Below are positions 31,878 to 40,963 of a stretch of DNA of 64,000 bases, in pieces. Each line of letters starts with the position of its first letter. Position 1 is the stretch's first letter. The position numbers were made by a program, and so were the translations under genes. The notes under the pieces were generated by a model that ran no database searches, had not been told where the DNA came from, and worked only from the letters and a program-made list of their open reading frames with translations. This DNA is from Nocardioides sp. GTDB taxonomy: Bacteria; Actinomycetota; Actinomycetes; Propionibacteriales; Nocardioidaceae. Location: assembly GCF_029937575.1 (NCBI RefSeq), contig NZ_JAPYPS010000007.1, positions 55,481-119,480 on the forward strand, given 5' to 3'.

Positions 31878-32845
31878 AGCGCCCCTCGCCCTCCGGTCGC
31901 CTCGCCCGGCGCCGTACCTGGACGGGTCCCGTGGTCGCGCTGCTGCTCGTGCTCGCTGCCTGCGGCTACGACGAGACCACGGTGCCCAGCCCGGACCCGG
32001 CAACCGTCGAAGCCGGCGGTGACGACGGACCGTCGTGCACGAACGACGGCTCCCAGGTCCGCTCGTACGCGCCGGAGGGAGACGTCCTCGGCGGAGACGC
32101 GGTGGCGCGGATCCGCAAGCGCGGCAGGCTCGTCGCCGGCGTGGCCGCCGACACGTTCCTGCTCGGCTCGCGCGACCCGAGCGACGGCCAGATCAAGGGC
32201 TTCGACATCGACATGGCCACCGCCATCGCGGACAGGATCTTCGCACCGGCCACGGGCAAGCTCGAGCTGCGCGTGATCACCGCGGCGGAGCGGATACCCC
32301 TGCTCGAGGACGGCACGATCGACATCGTCGCGCGCAACATGACCGTCAACTGCGACCGGTGGCAGCAGATCGCGTTCTCCGCGATCTACTACGACGCCGG
32401 CCAGAAGGTGCTCGTCGGGCGCGACTCCGGCATCGAGGACATCGCCGGCCTCGCGGACAAGCGGATCTGTGCCCCAGGAGGCACGACCAGCATCCAGAAC
32501 ATCCAGACCATCCAGCCGGAGGCGATCCCGGTCACAGCGGGAGACAACTCGGCCTGCATGGTCCTCTTCCAGAACGGCGAGGCCGACGGGGTCAGCACCG
32601 ACGACACCGTGCTGGCAGGGCTGGCCGCGCAGGACCCGTACGCCGTCGTGCTCGACACCGACTTCCTCACCGCCGAGCCCTACGGCATCGGAGTCAACGC
32701 CGACGACGTGGATCTGGTGCAGCTCATCAACGTGGTCCTCGAGGAGATGCGCGCCGACGGCCGGTGGCAGGACTCCTACGACCGCTGGCTTCGGCCCTCC
32801 CTCCAGGTGCCGGGCAAGCAGCCCAGGCCGCAGTACGGGCGCTGA
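31874..32845 (+). CDS. Glutamate/aspartate-type solute-binding lipoprotein, GlnH-like
   Basis: Lipobox LLLVLAACGYD; KRGRLVAGVAADTFLLGSRDPSDGQIKGFDIDMATAIADRIF (SBP family 3). Confidence 0.88.
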   Translation: MKRPSPSGRLARRRTWTGPVVALLLVLAACGYDETTVPSPDPATVEAGGDDGPSCTNDGSQVRSYAPEGDVLGGDAVARIRKRGRLVAGVAADTFLLGSRDPSDGQIKGFDIDMATAIADRIFAPATGKLELRVITAAERIPLLEDGTIDIVARNMTVNCDRWQQIAFSAIYYDAGQKVLVGRDSGIEDIAGLADKRICAPGGTTSIQNIQTIQPEAIPVTAGDNSACMVLFQNGEADGVSTDDTVLAGLAAQDPYAVVLDTDFLTAEPYGIGVNADDVDLVQLINVVLEEMRADGRWQDSYDRWLRPSLQVPGKQPRPQYGR

Positions 32846-32851
32846 ACGCCC

Positions 32852-34000
32852 GTGACCGACACCTCCCCGACGATCACGGCGCCCGGGGCGCCCGGTGGGC
32901 TCGGCCAGGCGCCGCAGCCCTTCGCCATCCGCGAGTACCTCGATGCCCTCGAGGCCTGGGTGCGTGGACGCCGCCACGAGCTCGACCAGCTCGACTCGGC
33001 GGCACTGACGTCGGGTCGCGGGCGAGAGATCAGCGCGGACATCGCGCTGTCCCTGGCCCTGTGGAAGGCGGTCGCCGACCGCTACCAGCAGATGTTCGCC
33101 ACCTGGGACGGCGGCCGGGTCCTGGGCCCCGAGCGCGACAAGATCGCCGCCCTGATCTGGGGTCGCCTCGAGGCGGGGGGAGACCTGGCCGGCGTCCGCG
33201 GCATGGCGGTCACCGTGCCGGAGGCGTGCAAGCTCTCCGATGCTCTCGCCGCGCAGCTGCGCACCAAGCTGGCCCTGAGCCCCGGGGCAGGCCGGTCGGC
33301 GGCCCGGATCAAGGACCTGCGCGCCCAGTGCGAGCGACTGCGCGACCAGGTCGCGCTCGAGCCCGAGGTCGGTCGCGACGCGATCGTCGACCGCTTGGCC
33401 AACCTGATGGCACGACTCGACGACGTCACCACCCGAGCCGGTCGGGGCGCCGACGTCGGAGGCCTCCTCGGGCCCCTCGAGCAGGAGGCGGCCGTCTTCG
33501 AGCGTGACCTCATCGTGGGCAACGCGCGTCGTCGCGGCGCCCGTGAGCAGGTGGCCGCGGCGCGCTCCCTGCTCGCCGACCTCACGACCCGCGCCGCGGC
33601 GTTGCGTGAGCTGTCGCGGCGCTGCATCGCCACGGTCGACCCGGCGCCGCGCTACGCCGTACCCGACCTGGCGGCGCTGGGCCCGGTGCCCAACACCCCC
33701 GACGAGATCGGGCCCTACCTCGACCGGCTCAACCGGGTCGCGCAGGCACTCGCCATCGCCGACACCGCCTACTCCGAAGCCCTCACCGAGCACGCCGACC
33801 TTCTCGGGCTCCTCGACGCCTACGCCGCCAAGGCACGAGCCATCGGGATCGGCGACCGCGACGACCTGATGACCAGCGAGCGCCGCGCGCGAGAGGTGCT
33901 GGGGCGCAGACCCGCCCCGATGAGCGTCTGCCGCGCCCTGGTGACGGCCTACCAGACGTGGCTCACCCAGTTCGACCCTGCTGCTAAGGACCTTTCATGA
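32852..34000 (+). CDS. Hypothetical coiled-coil/helical protein
   Basis: 382 aa, mostly heptad-like helices; flanked by the SBP and kinase genes; stop overlaps kinase ATGA. Confidence 0.65.
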   Translation: MTDTSPTITAPGAPGGLGQAPQPFAIREYLDALEAWVRGRRHELDQLDSAALTSGRGREISADIALSLALWKAVADRYQQMFATWDGGRVLGPERDKIAALIWGRLEAGGDLAGVRGMAVTVPEACKLSDALAAQLRTKLALSPGAGRSAARIKDLRAQCERLRDQVALEPEVGRDAIVDRLANLMARLDDVTTRAGRGADVGGLLGPLEQEAAVFERDLIVGNARRRGAREQVAAARSLLADLTTRAAALRELSRRCIATVDPAPRYAVPDLAALGPVPNTPDEIGPYLDRLNRVAQALAIADTAYSEALTEHADLLGLLDAYAAKARAIGIGDRDDLMTSERRAREVLGRRPAPMSVCRALVTAYQTWLTQFDPAAKDLS

Positions 34001-36381
34001 GCACCTGCACCCAGCCCGGTTGCACCGGCGAGATCCAAGACGGCTACTGCAACGTGTGTGGCATGGCCGGCGCCACCGGGGCCCCGGCCGCCTCGTCGCC
34101 GGGCTCCGCTCCGGCGGCCGCGGCGAGCGGGGGTCCGCCCGCAGCCGACGGCTCCGCCTGCACTCAGCCGGGTTGTGGGGGCTCCATCGAGTACGGCTAC
34201 TGCAACACCTGCGGCATGGCGGCCGCGCCGTCGACGGGGGCCGCGACCGGCGCAGGCGGCCCGCAGGGCTCGGTGGCCGCCGTGGGCGACGAGGTGTCCG
34301 TGGCGACCTCGGCCAGCCGTGTGCAGTCCGCCGCCTTCGGCTCCGAGCGCGCCGCCGCCGGTTCCCTGGCCACACGCCGAGCGCGCTCCGGCTCGCAACG
34401 GCTGCGCGCGGCACGGATCGGCGCCGGTCTGACCAGCGTGCCACCGGCGCCTCCCGTCGACCCGTCGAAGGCGATCAACCCCCACCCCGAGGTCCCCGAG
34501 TCCAAGCGCAGCTGCTCCAAGTGCGGCAACGCGATCGGCCGCAGTCGCGACGGCGTACCCGGGCGCACCGAGGGGTTCTGTCCCCAGTGTGGCCAGGAGT
34601 ACTCCTTCACCCCCAAGCTCCAGCCCGGAGACATCGTCGCCGGCCAGTACGAGATGGTCGGCTGCCTGGCCCACGGCGGTCTGGGCTGGATCTACCTCGC
34701 CAAGGACAACAACGTCTCGGACCGGTGGGTGGTGCTCAAGGGCCTGCTCAACTCCGGCGACCCCGACGCGCTGGCCGCGGCGATCGCCGAGCAGCAGTTC
34801 CTCGCCCAGGTCGAGCACCCGCTGATCGTCGAGATCTACAACTTCGTCACTCACGAGGGCGCCGGGTACATCGTGATGGAGTACGTCGGCGGGCAGTCCC
34901 TCAAGCAGGTCCTGAAGGAGCGGATGCGCGCCAACGGTGGGGCCTACGACCCACTGCCGATCGACCAGGCGCTGGCCTACCTGATCGAGGTGCTGCCGGC
35001 CTTCCAGTATCTCCACGACCTCGGCCTGGTCTACTGCGACTTCAAGCCCGACAACATGATCCAGGTCGGCGACGCGATGAAGCTGATCGACCTCGGAGGC
35101 GTGCGACGCATCGACGACCTCGAGTCGGCGATCTACGGCACGATCGGCTACCAGGCGCCGGAGGTCGCCCAGGTCGGCCCGAGCATCGCCTCGGACATCT
35201 ACACGATCGGGCGCACGCTGCTCGTGCTGTGCATGGAGTTCCGTGGCTACCAGGGCACCTACCTGCACTCCCTGCCGCCGGTGGAGTCCACCCCGCTCTT
35301 CGCCCAGAACGACTCGCTCTACTGGCTCATCGCGAAGTGCTGCGAGCCCGACCCCGCCGACCGCTTCGCCTCGGCCGACGAGCTGCGCACGCAGATGCTC
35401 GGCGTGCTGCGCGAGGAGATCGGCGAGCGCACCATCGGCACGGCGGCCACGTCGGTGGCCTCGGTGCTGTTCGAGGCGCCGAGCACCTCCCGCTCGGTCC
35501 TCGAGTGGTCCCAGCTGCCCGACCTGCGCGACGACACCACCGACCCGCAGCACGCGTGGCTGTCCGGAGTGGGCGCCGAGGATCCCGCCGTACGGCTCAA
35601 GATGCTGACCGACGAGGCGCCCGAGCAGTCGCCCGAGGTGCGTCTGGCCCGGGGCTACGCCGCTCTCGACCTGGCCGACGTCACGACCGTCCACGCGATC
35701 GCCGCGGAGATGCTCGCCGAGGACCCGTGGGAGTGGCGGGCCCTGTGGATCGACGGACTGGCCTCGATGCAGGACCGTGACTGGGAGGGTGCGAAGGCGT
35801 CGTTCAACGCGGTCTACCAGCAGGTGCCGGGCGAGCTGGCCCCCAAGCTCGCCCTGGCCGTGGCGTGCGAGCGAGGCGGCCTGCCGCAGGTCGCCGAGCG
35901 GCTCTACATCACCTGCGCCTCGACCGACGCCGCCTACATCGCGGCCGCCGCCTTCGGGGTGGCCCGGATCCGGGCCGAGCGCCGCGACGCCGCGGCCGCC
36001 GTGGAGGCCCTCGACTGGGTGCCGCGCACGAGCCGCGGCTACCCCGAGAGCCGCCAGCTTCGTGCCGAGGTGCTGCTGGGTCAGGGCTCCTCCGACCTCG
36101 CGGTCCTGGACCAGGCGATGCGCTCCATCGAGTCGGCGTCCATGGACCCGGCGACCCAGGGGCGCTACACCGTGCGGATCCTCGAGCAGGGGCTCGCCAT
36201 CGTGCAGGCCGGAGGCGGCACGAAGAAGGCCAAGATCGGTTCGTACGACGCCGACGAGGCCGGCCTGCGCACCGGTCTCGAGCGCGGCTACCGGCTGCTC
36301 GCCCGCGACGCCCAGGCACTGCCCGAGCGGATCGAGCTCGTCAACCGGGCCAACGCGGTGCGTGTCTGGAGTTTGACATGA
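33997..36381 (+). CDS. PknG-like serine/threonine protein kinase with N-terminal zinc ribbons and C-terminal TPR-like region
   Basis: CTQPGCTGEIQDGYCNVCG, CTQPGCGGSIEYGYCNTCG, CSKCGNAIGRSRDGVPGRTEGFCPQCGQ; kinase VVLKGLLN, LVYCDFKPDNMIQVGDAMKLIDLGGVRR as in PknG. Confidence 0.9.
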   Translation: MSTCTQPGCTGEIQDGYCNVCGMAGATGAPAASSPGSAPAAAASGGPPAADGSACTQPGCGGSIEYGYCNTCGMAAAPSTGAATGAGGPQGSVAAVGDEVSVATSASRVQSAAFGSERAAAGSLATRRARSGSQRLRAARIGAGLTSVPPAPPVDPSKAINPHPEVPESKRSCSKCGNAIGRSRDGVPGRTEGFCPQCGQEYSFTPKLQPGDIVAGQYEMVGCLAHGGLGWIYLAKDNNVSDRWVVLKGLLNSGDPDALAAAIAEQQFLAQVEHPLIVEIYNFVTHEGAGYIVMEYVGGQSLKQVLKERMRANGGAYDPLPIDQALAYLIEVLPAFQYLHDLGLVYCDFKPDNMIQVGDAMKLIDLGGVRRIDDLESAIYGTIGYQAPEVAQVGPSIASDIYTIGRTLLVLCMEFRGYQGTYLHSLPPVESTPLFAQNDSLYWLIAKCCEPDPADRFASADELRTQMLGVLREEIGERTIGTAATSVASVLFEAPSTSRSVLEWSQLPDLRDDTTDPQHAWLSGVGAEDPAVRLKMLTDEAPEQSPEVRLARGYAALDLADVTTVHAIAAEMLAEDPWEWRALWIDGLASMQDRDWEGAKASFNAVYQQVPGELAPKLALAVACERGGLPQVAERLYITCASTDAAYIAAAAFGVARIRAERRDAAAAVEALDWVPRTSRGYPESRQLRAEVLLGQGSSDLAVLDQAMRSIESASMDPATQGRYTVRILEQGLAIVQAGGGTKKAKIGSYDADEAGLRTGLERGYRLLARDAQALPERIELVNRANAVRVWSLT

Positions 36382-37553
36382 GCACCCCCTCCAGCTGCCC
36401 CGCCTGCGGGGAGGTGCTCCCCGAGGGCGCGGTCTTCTGCGAGGCCTGCGGCTCGAAGGTCACCGGCCCGAGCTCCGTGGGCACTGGGGACGTGGACGTC
36501 GCTGCTGAGCCGGCACCGTTCGAGGAGCTCGGCAGCGGCCCCATCAGCGCCCCGACACGCATCACGCCGCTCGCGGGCTCCCCGGGTTTCTCGGGCGCCT
36601 CGGGGTCGGGCGCCGCCGGCGACCGCCCGTGTCTCGCGTGCGGCGCCGAGGTCGACGCCGACGGCTACTGCACCTCGTGTGGCACCAAGCAGCCCAGCGA
36701 GCGCGATCACTTCCGCGAGACCCCCGCCTCGTGGGTGGCGGGGGTCTGTGACCGGGGCATCGTCCACTCCGGCAACGAGGACGCGATGGCGCTGCTGGCT
36801 GACGAACCGGCCGGATCCCGTGCCGTGCTCGTGGTCCTCGACGGCGTCTCCAGCTCCATCGATTCCGACGTCGCCTCCTTGGCCGGCGCGCGCGCGGCGC
36901 GGGAGACCCTGCGCACCCCGCTCCCACGAGGGATGGGCACCGACCAGGGGCGCGACGCTGCCGTGGCTGCCGCCTTCGCCCACACGATCGAGGCAGCCAA
37001 CGGCGCCATCGTGGAGACCACCGCCGCGGACTCCGACTCCCCTGCGTCGGCGACGTTCTCGGTAGCGGTCGTGGAGGGCAACCGGCTCAGCGTCGCCAAC
37101 ATCGGCGACTCCCGCGTCTACTGGGTCCCCGATGTCGGCGAGGCGCTCCAGGTGACCGTCGACGACTCGGCTGCCCAGCAGCTGATGGAGGCGGGGATGG
37201 ACCGCGAGGCCGCCGAGAACGGACCGCAGGGGCATGCGATCACCCGCTGGCTGGGGCGCGACGCCCCGGACCTGACACCGCGCGTGGCCGCGCTCGACCT
37301 GACCGGTCCCGGCTGGGTGCTGAACTGCTCCGACGGGCTGTGGAACTACATCTCCGAGCCCAGCGCGATCACCGAGCAGGTCCGGGCGGTCGAGGCCACC
37401 GGGGCCACGGCACCGCTCGACGTGGCGCTGGGCCTGACGGCGTACGCCAACGCCTGCGGCGGTCGCGACAACATCACCGTGACCCTGGCGAGGATCGACG
37501 CACCCGTGCCCGCGACCGGGCAGAATCCTGTACCGACGAACGAGATCGACTGA
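36378..37553 (+). CDS. PP2C-family Ser/Thr phosphatase with two N-terminal zinc ribbons
   Basis: CPACGEVLPEGAVFCEACGSK, CLACGAEVDADGYCTSCGTK; RGIVHSGNEDAMALL...VVLDGVSSS...SVANIGDSRVYW...NCSDGLWNY...GGRDNITVTL. Confidence 0.92.
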   Translation: MSTPSSCPACGEVLPEGAVFCEACGSKVTGPSSVGTGDVDVAAEPAPFEELGSGPISAPTRITPLAGSPGFSGASGSGAAGDRPCLACGAEVDADGYCTSCGTKQPSERDHFRETPASWVAGVCDRGIVHSGNEDAMALLADEPAGSRAVLVVLDGVSSSIDSDVASLAGARAARETLRTPLPRGMGTDQGRDAAVAAAFAHTIEAANGAIVETTAADSDSPASATFSVAVVEGNRLSVANIGDSRVYWVPDVGEALQVTVDDSAAQQLMEAGMDREAAENGPQGHAITRWLGRDAPDLTPRVAALDLTGPGWVLNCSDGLWNYISEPSAITEQVRAVEATGATAPLDVALGLTAYANACGGRDNITVTLARIDAPVPATGQNPVPTNEID

Positions 37554-37564
37554 GAGGCAGACCC

Positions 37565-38842
37565 ATGGCCGAGTTCACCGCAAGCGTCTTCCAGAACGAG
37601 TACCTGCCCGACGGGGGGACCGACGTCAACGCGATCGTCACGGTGACCTGCGCAGGTGCCGGCACCGCCGGCCAGACCGGCGGGGGAGCCGCGGGCGAGA
37701 TCATCATCGTCGACACCTCCGGATCGATGGGCCCGCAGACGATGGCGGCGGCCAAGCAGGCGGCGACCGCGGCGCTCAACGAGATCGTCGACGGCACGTG
37801 GTTCGCCGTGATCGCCGGCTCCGACCGGGCGATGCTGGCCTATCCGGCGGTCTCCTCGGGCCCCGGCCTGGTCCAGATGAGTGCCCAGACCCGCTCCCAG
37901 GCGCAGCAGGCCGTGAGCCGGTTCGTCGGCAGCGGTGGTACGGCGATCTCCACCTGGCTCGACCTCGCCGGTCAGCTGTTCGGCTCGGTGCCGCAGGTCA
38001 CCCAGCGCCACGCGATCCTGCTCACCGACGGCGAGAACCGTGAGCGCGACGACACGTTCGAGGCGGCCATCGCCCGGGCGACGGGCTACTTCCAGTGCGA
38101 CTGCCGCGGCGCCGGCACCGACTGGCAGGTCGACGAGATCCGGCGGATCTCCCAAGCGCTGCTCGGCACCGTCGACATCATCCCCGAGCCCGGCCAGATG
38201 GAGACCCAGTTCCGCGAGATGATGCGGACCTCGATGTCGCGGGGTGTCGCCGAGGCTCAGCTGCGCGTCTGGTCGCCCCAGGGCGCCCAGGTGCTCTTCG
38301 TGCGTCAGGTCTCGCCGACCGTCGAGGACCTCACCGACCGCCGGGTCGTGATCAACCCCCTGACCGGCGGCTACCCCACGGGTGCCTGGTCCGACGAGTC
38401 GCGCGACTACCACGTCGCGGTCCGCGTGGCCGCCAAGGCGATCGGCCAGGAGCAGCTGGCCGCCCGGGTCATGCTCGCGGTCGGGGACGACGTGCTCGCG
38501 CAGGCGCTGGTGAAGGCGACCTGGTCCGGCAACTCCGAGCTGACCGCCAAGATCGACCAGCAGGTCGCCCACTACACAGGGCAGACCGAGCTCGCCGCGA
38601 TGATCCAGGAGGGCTTGGCCGCCAAGGCGTCGGGTGACGAGGCCACCGCGACCACCAAGCTCGGCAGGGCGGTGCAGCTCGCTGCCGAGACCGGCAACGA
38701 CGAGGCCACGTCCAAGCTCAAGAAGGTGGTCGACGTCCAGAACGAGCGTGAGGGCACCGTGCGCCTCAAGGCGGCCATCAACAAGGCCGACGAGATGGCG
38801 CTCGACACCGCCTCGACCAAGACCACCCGGATCAAGAAGTAA
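37565..38842 (+). CDS. VWA domain protein (MIDAS)
   Basis: EIIIVDTSGSMGPQTMAAAKQAATAAL (DxSxS); GGTAISTWLDLAGQLF. Confidence 0.9.
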   Translation: MAEFTASVFQNEYLPDGGTDVNAIVTVTCAGAGTAGQTGGGAAGEIIIVDTSGSMGPQTMAAAKQAATAALNEIVDGTWFAVIAGSDRAMLAYPAVSSGPGLVQMSAQTRSQAQQAVSRFVGSGGTAISTWLDLAGQLFGSVPQVTQRHAILLTDGENRERDDTFEAAIARATGYFQCDCRGAGTDWQVDEIRRISQALLGTVDIIPEPGQMETQFREMMRTSMSRGVAEAQLRVWSPQGAQVLFVRQVSPTVEDLTDRRVVINPLTGGYPTGAWSDESRDYHVAVRVAAKAIGQEQLAARVMLAVGDDVLAQALVKATWSGNSELTAKIDQQVAHYTGQTELAAMIQEGLAAKASGDEATATTKLGRAVQLAAETGNDEATSKLKKVVDVQNEREGTVRLKAAINKADEMALDTASTKTTRIKK

Positions 38843-38852
38843 GGCAGCAGCC

Positions 38853-39644
38853 ATGAAGTGTCCTGCCGGTCACGAGACCACCGCCACCGACTACTGCGAC
38901 ACGTGCGGCCTGGCGATGGATGCTCCGGCGCCGTCGGCTCCGGTCGACGACGCGCCGGCGAGCGCGGCCGCGCCTGCTGCTGCCTCGGGGGACGCCTGCC
39001 CCAACTGCTCCATCCCGGCTCCGCCCAACGCCCTGTTCTGCGAGAACTGCGGCTACGACTTCACCACGGGGGCGCTCCCACGCCCACCCGAGCCCGCGTC
39101 CTCGCTGGACCTCTCCGCGGGGTCCGGGGCCGGGCCCGGCGGCCCCGGTGACCTTGGCGACACCGCGGACGGCACGAGCGCGCCGGCCGTCGACGTACCC
39201 GGCGCAGCTGCCGACCTCAACCCGTCGCCGGCCCTCGACGACGCCTGGGTCGCGGAGATCTGGATCGACCCCGACTGGTACGCCGACCAGCAGAGTCCCG
39301 ACCCGCTGCCGTCTCCCGGGCTGCCCGCGGTCGTCGCGCTGCGGCACACGTCGGTGCTGATCGGACGCTCCTCGCGCAGCCGCAACATCGACCCCGGCAT
39401 CGAGCTCGACTCCGACTCCGGGGTCAGCCGTCGCCACGCCCAGCTGACCACCGACGGCTCCCGCTGGTTCGTCGAGGACCTCGGCTCCTCCAACGGCACC
39501 TACGTGGGTGGGGGCCTCGGCTCCCTGCCGACCACGGCGATCCCGGTGGGGCAGAAGACCGAGGTCGCCGGCGACGACCGCGTCTACCTCGGCGCCTGGA
39601 CGCGGATCGTGATCCGCAAGGCGCAGCCGGGTGAGGTGAGCTGA
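38853..39644 (+). CDS. FHA domain protein with N-terminal zinc-ribbon-like motifs
   Basis: CPAGHETTATDYCDTCGLAM and CPNCSIPAPPNALFCENCGYDF; VLIGRSSRSRNIDPGIELDSDSGVSRRHAQLTTDGSRWFVEDLGSSNGTYVGG. Confidence 0.92.
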   Translation: MKCPAGHETTATDYCDTCGLAMDAPAPSAPVDDAPASAAAPAAASGDACPNCSIPAPPNALFCENCGYDFTTGALPRPPEPASSLDLSAGSGAGPGGPGDLGDTADGTSAPAVDVPGAAADLNPSPALDDAWVAEIWIDPDWYADQQSPDPLPSPGLPAVVALRHTSVLIGRSSRSRNIDPGIELDSDSGVSRRHAQLTTDGSRWFVEDLGSSNGTYVGGGLGSLPTTAIPVGQKTEVAGDDRVYLGAWTRIVIRKAQPGEVS

Positions 39645-39670
39645 GCGAGCAACGAGCTCAGGTCGCCTCA

Positions 39671-39850
39671 TCGGTGGTTGAGCAGCGAGCGCCGGCCGAG
39701 GGACGAGGCCGCGACCGAGCGTGTCGAAACCCGGTGACGTGCCTGGCGGCGGTGACCCCAGTTCCCGCAGTCCCAGCCGTAGACGGTCGGCTCACCGCGT
39801 TTCGACTCGCGGTCCCGACCTCGTTCCTCGGTCGGGCGCTCGCTCAACGT
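39671..39850. repeat. Dispersed repeat copy 2 (39671-39736) plus a diverged inverted copy (about 39789-39850)
   Basis: TCGGTGGTTGAGCAGCGAGCGCCGGCCGAGGGACGAGGCCGCGACCGAGCGTGTCGAAACCCGGTGAC, and CTCACCGCGTTTCGACTCGCGGTCCCGACCTCGTTCCTCGGTCGGGCGCTCGCTCAACG. Confidence 0.7.
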
Positions 39851-39908
39851 GCGCGATGGACGCTGCCGGCTCCTTCGTCGCCGACAGCTATCGCTTCGTC
39901 GCCGCCAG

Positions 39909-40478
39909 CTAGCGCTTGGTCGCGATGAGGGTCGAGGCGTCGGGGGCGACCATCACCTCGACGGTGGTGAACCGCTCGTCGGTCAGCCACTGCTCGCGCA
40001 GCACGTCGACGCGACCGTAGGCGATCGGCGGCCAGCTCTCGCAGGGGGTGAAGTCGTCGAGGACCACGATGCCGCCGTCCTCGACGAGGTCGGCCACCGC
40101 GTCGACGCCCACCTCGCCGGGCTGCCCGGAGTCGAGGAACAGCAGCGAGAAGGGGCCCTTGTCCATCAGGGTCGACCAGTTGGCGGCGAGGACCTCCACG
40201 AGCGGGTCGTCGTCGAAGATCTCAGTCGCGGCACGCGCCAGCTTGGGGTCGAGCTCGGCGGTGACGATCTGGGCCTTCTCCCCGCGAACCCCCGAGCGCA
40301 GCCACGCCGTACCGACCCCGCAGCCGGTCCCGAACTCGGCCATCGTCCCGTCACGGGTGGCGGCGAGCATGGCGAGGAGTCGTCCGGTCTCGTTGCGACA
40401 GAACGACACGTAGCCGGCACGCCGGGAGACGGCGAAGGCGCGCTCGACCACGGGGGGAAGATCGGGGGAGGCGCTCAT
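39909..40478 (-). CDS. Class I SAM-dependent (O-)methyltransferase
   Basis: MAEFGTGCGVGTAWLRSGV; IVTAELDPKLARAATEIF; FLDSGQPGEVGVDAVADLVEDGGIVVLDDF. Confidence 0.85.
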   Translation of the reverse strand: MSASPDLPPVVERAFAVSRRAGYVSFCRNETGRLLAMLAATRDGTMAEFGTGCGVGTAWLRSGVRGEKAQIVTAELDPKLARAATEIFDDDPLVEVLAANWSTLMDKGPFSLLFLDSGQPGEVGVDAVADLVEDGGIVVLDDFTPCESWPPIAYGRVDVLREQWLTDERFTTVEVMVAPDASTLIATKR

Positions 40479-40588
40479 GGGAGGAGTCTTTCCCCGCGTC
40501 TTTCATCGCAAGACTCCCGTCTCGCCATCCGAACACTTCGGGAAAGACGGTGGTCGACCGAGGCCTCCGGTCGTAGGCTCAGCGCACC

Positions 40589-40642
40589 ATGCGGAGCGTA
40601 CTCGTACTTATTGAGCGCCGCGACGAGGCCCAGCAGACCTGA
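40589..40642 (+). CDS. Putative BCAA leader peptide MRSVLVLIERRDEAQQT upstream of leuB
   Basis: ATG CGG AGC GTA CTC GTA CTT ATT GAG ... TGA; five consecutive BCAA codons V-L-V-L-I, mostly codons rare in this GC-rich genome; TAGGCT -10-like box at 40574-40579. Confidence 0.7.
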   Translation: MRSVLVLIERRDEAQQT

Positions 40643-40669
40643 TCTGCTCGTGAGGCCCCCTCGTCGCGG
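40618..40669 (+). promoter_or_regulatory. Hairpin overlapping the leader peptide end, candidate attenuation structure
   Basis: CCGCGACGAG...CTCGTCGCGG outer stem, inner AGCAGA-CCTGA-TCTGCT; no U-tract follows. Confidence 0.6.
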
Positions 40670-40963
40670 TGTCAGTCCCGCGCACCCGGGCTCTTCGGCT
40701 CTCACACTCAGCTCCTCGGCACCGCCTGCTGATCGTTGATCGATCGAGCGCAGGTCGTGGTCGTAGATGTCTCCGCGGCGGCACGCTCTCAGCACGTGCG
40801 CGACCCGCATCCCTGACGGTCCAGTCCCGACGTGTGATCCGCGTCGGTCGGTCCCACCGCGGGGTCATCTCCGGACACGGCAGCAGGCCGCCGGAGCACC
40901 ACCCACCGGGTCGGGCGCACGCCCGTACCGACCAGCACGCTGGACCAACCGAAGGAGAGCGAC

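Noticed and set aside
31589-33793. 734-aa minus-strand ORF inside the kinase island
   Set aside because: Antisense to GlnX-, GlnH-like and coiled-coil genes; composition typical of spurious frames
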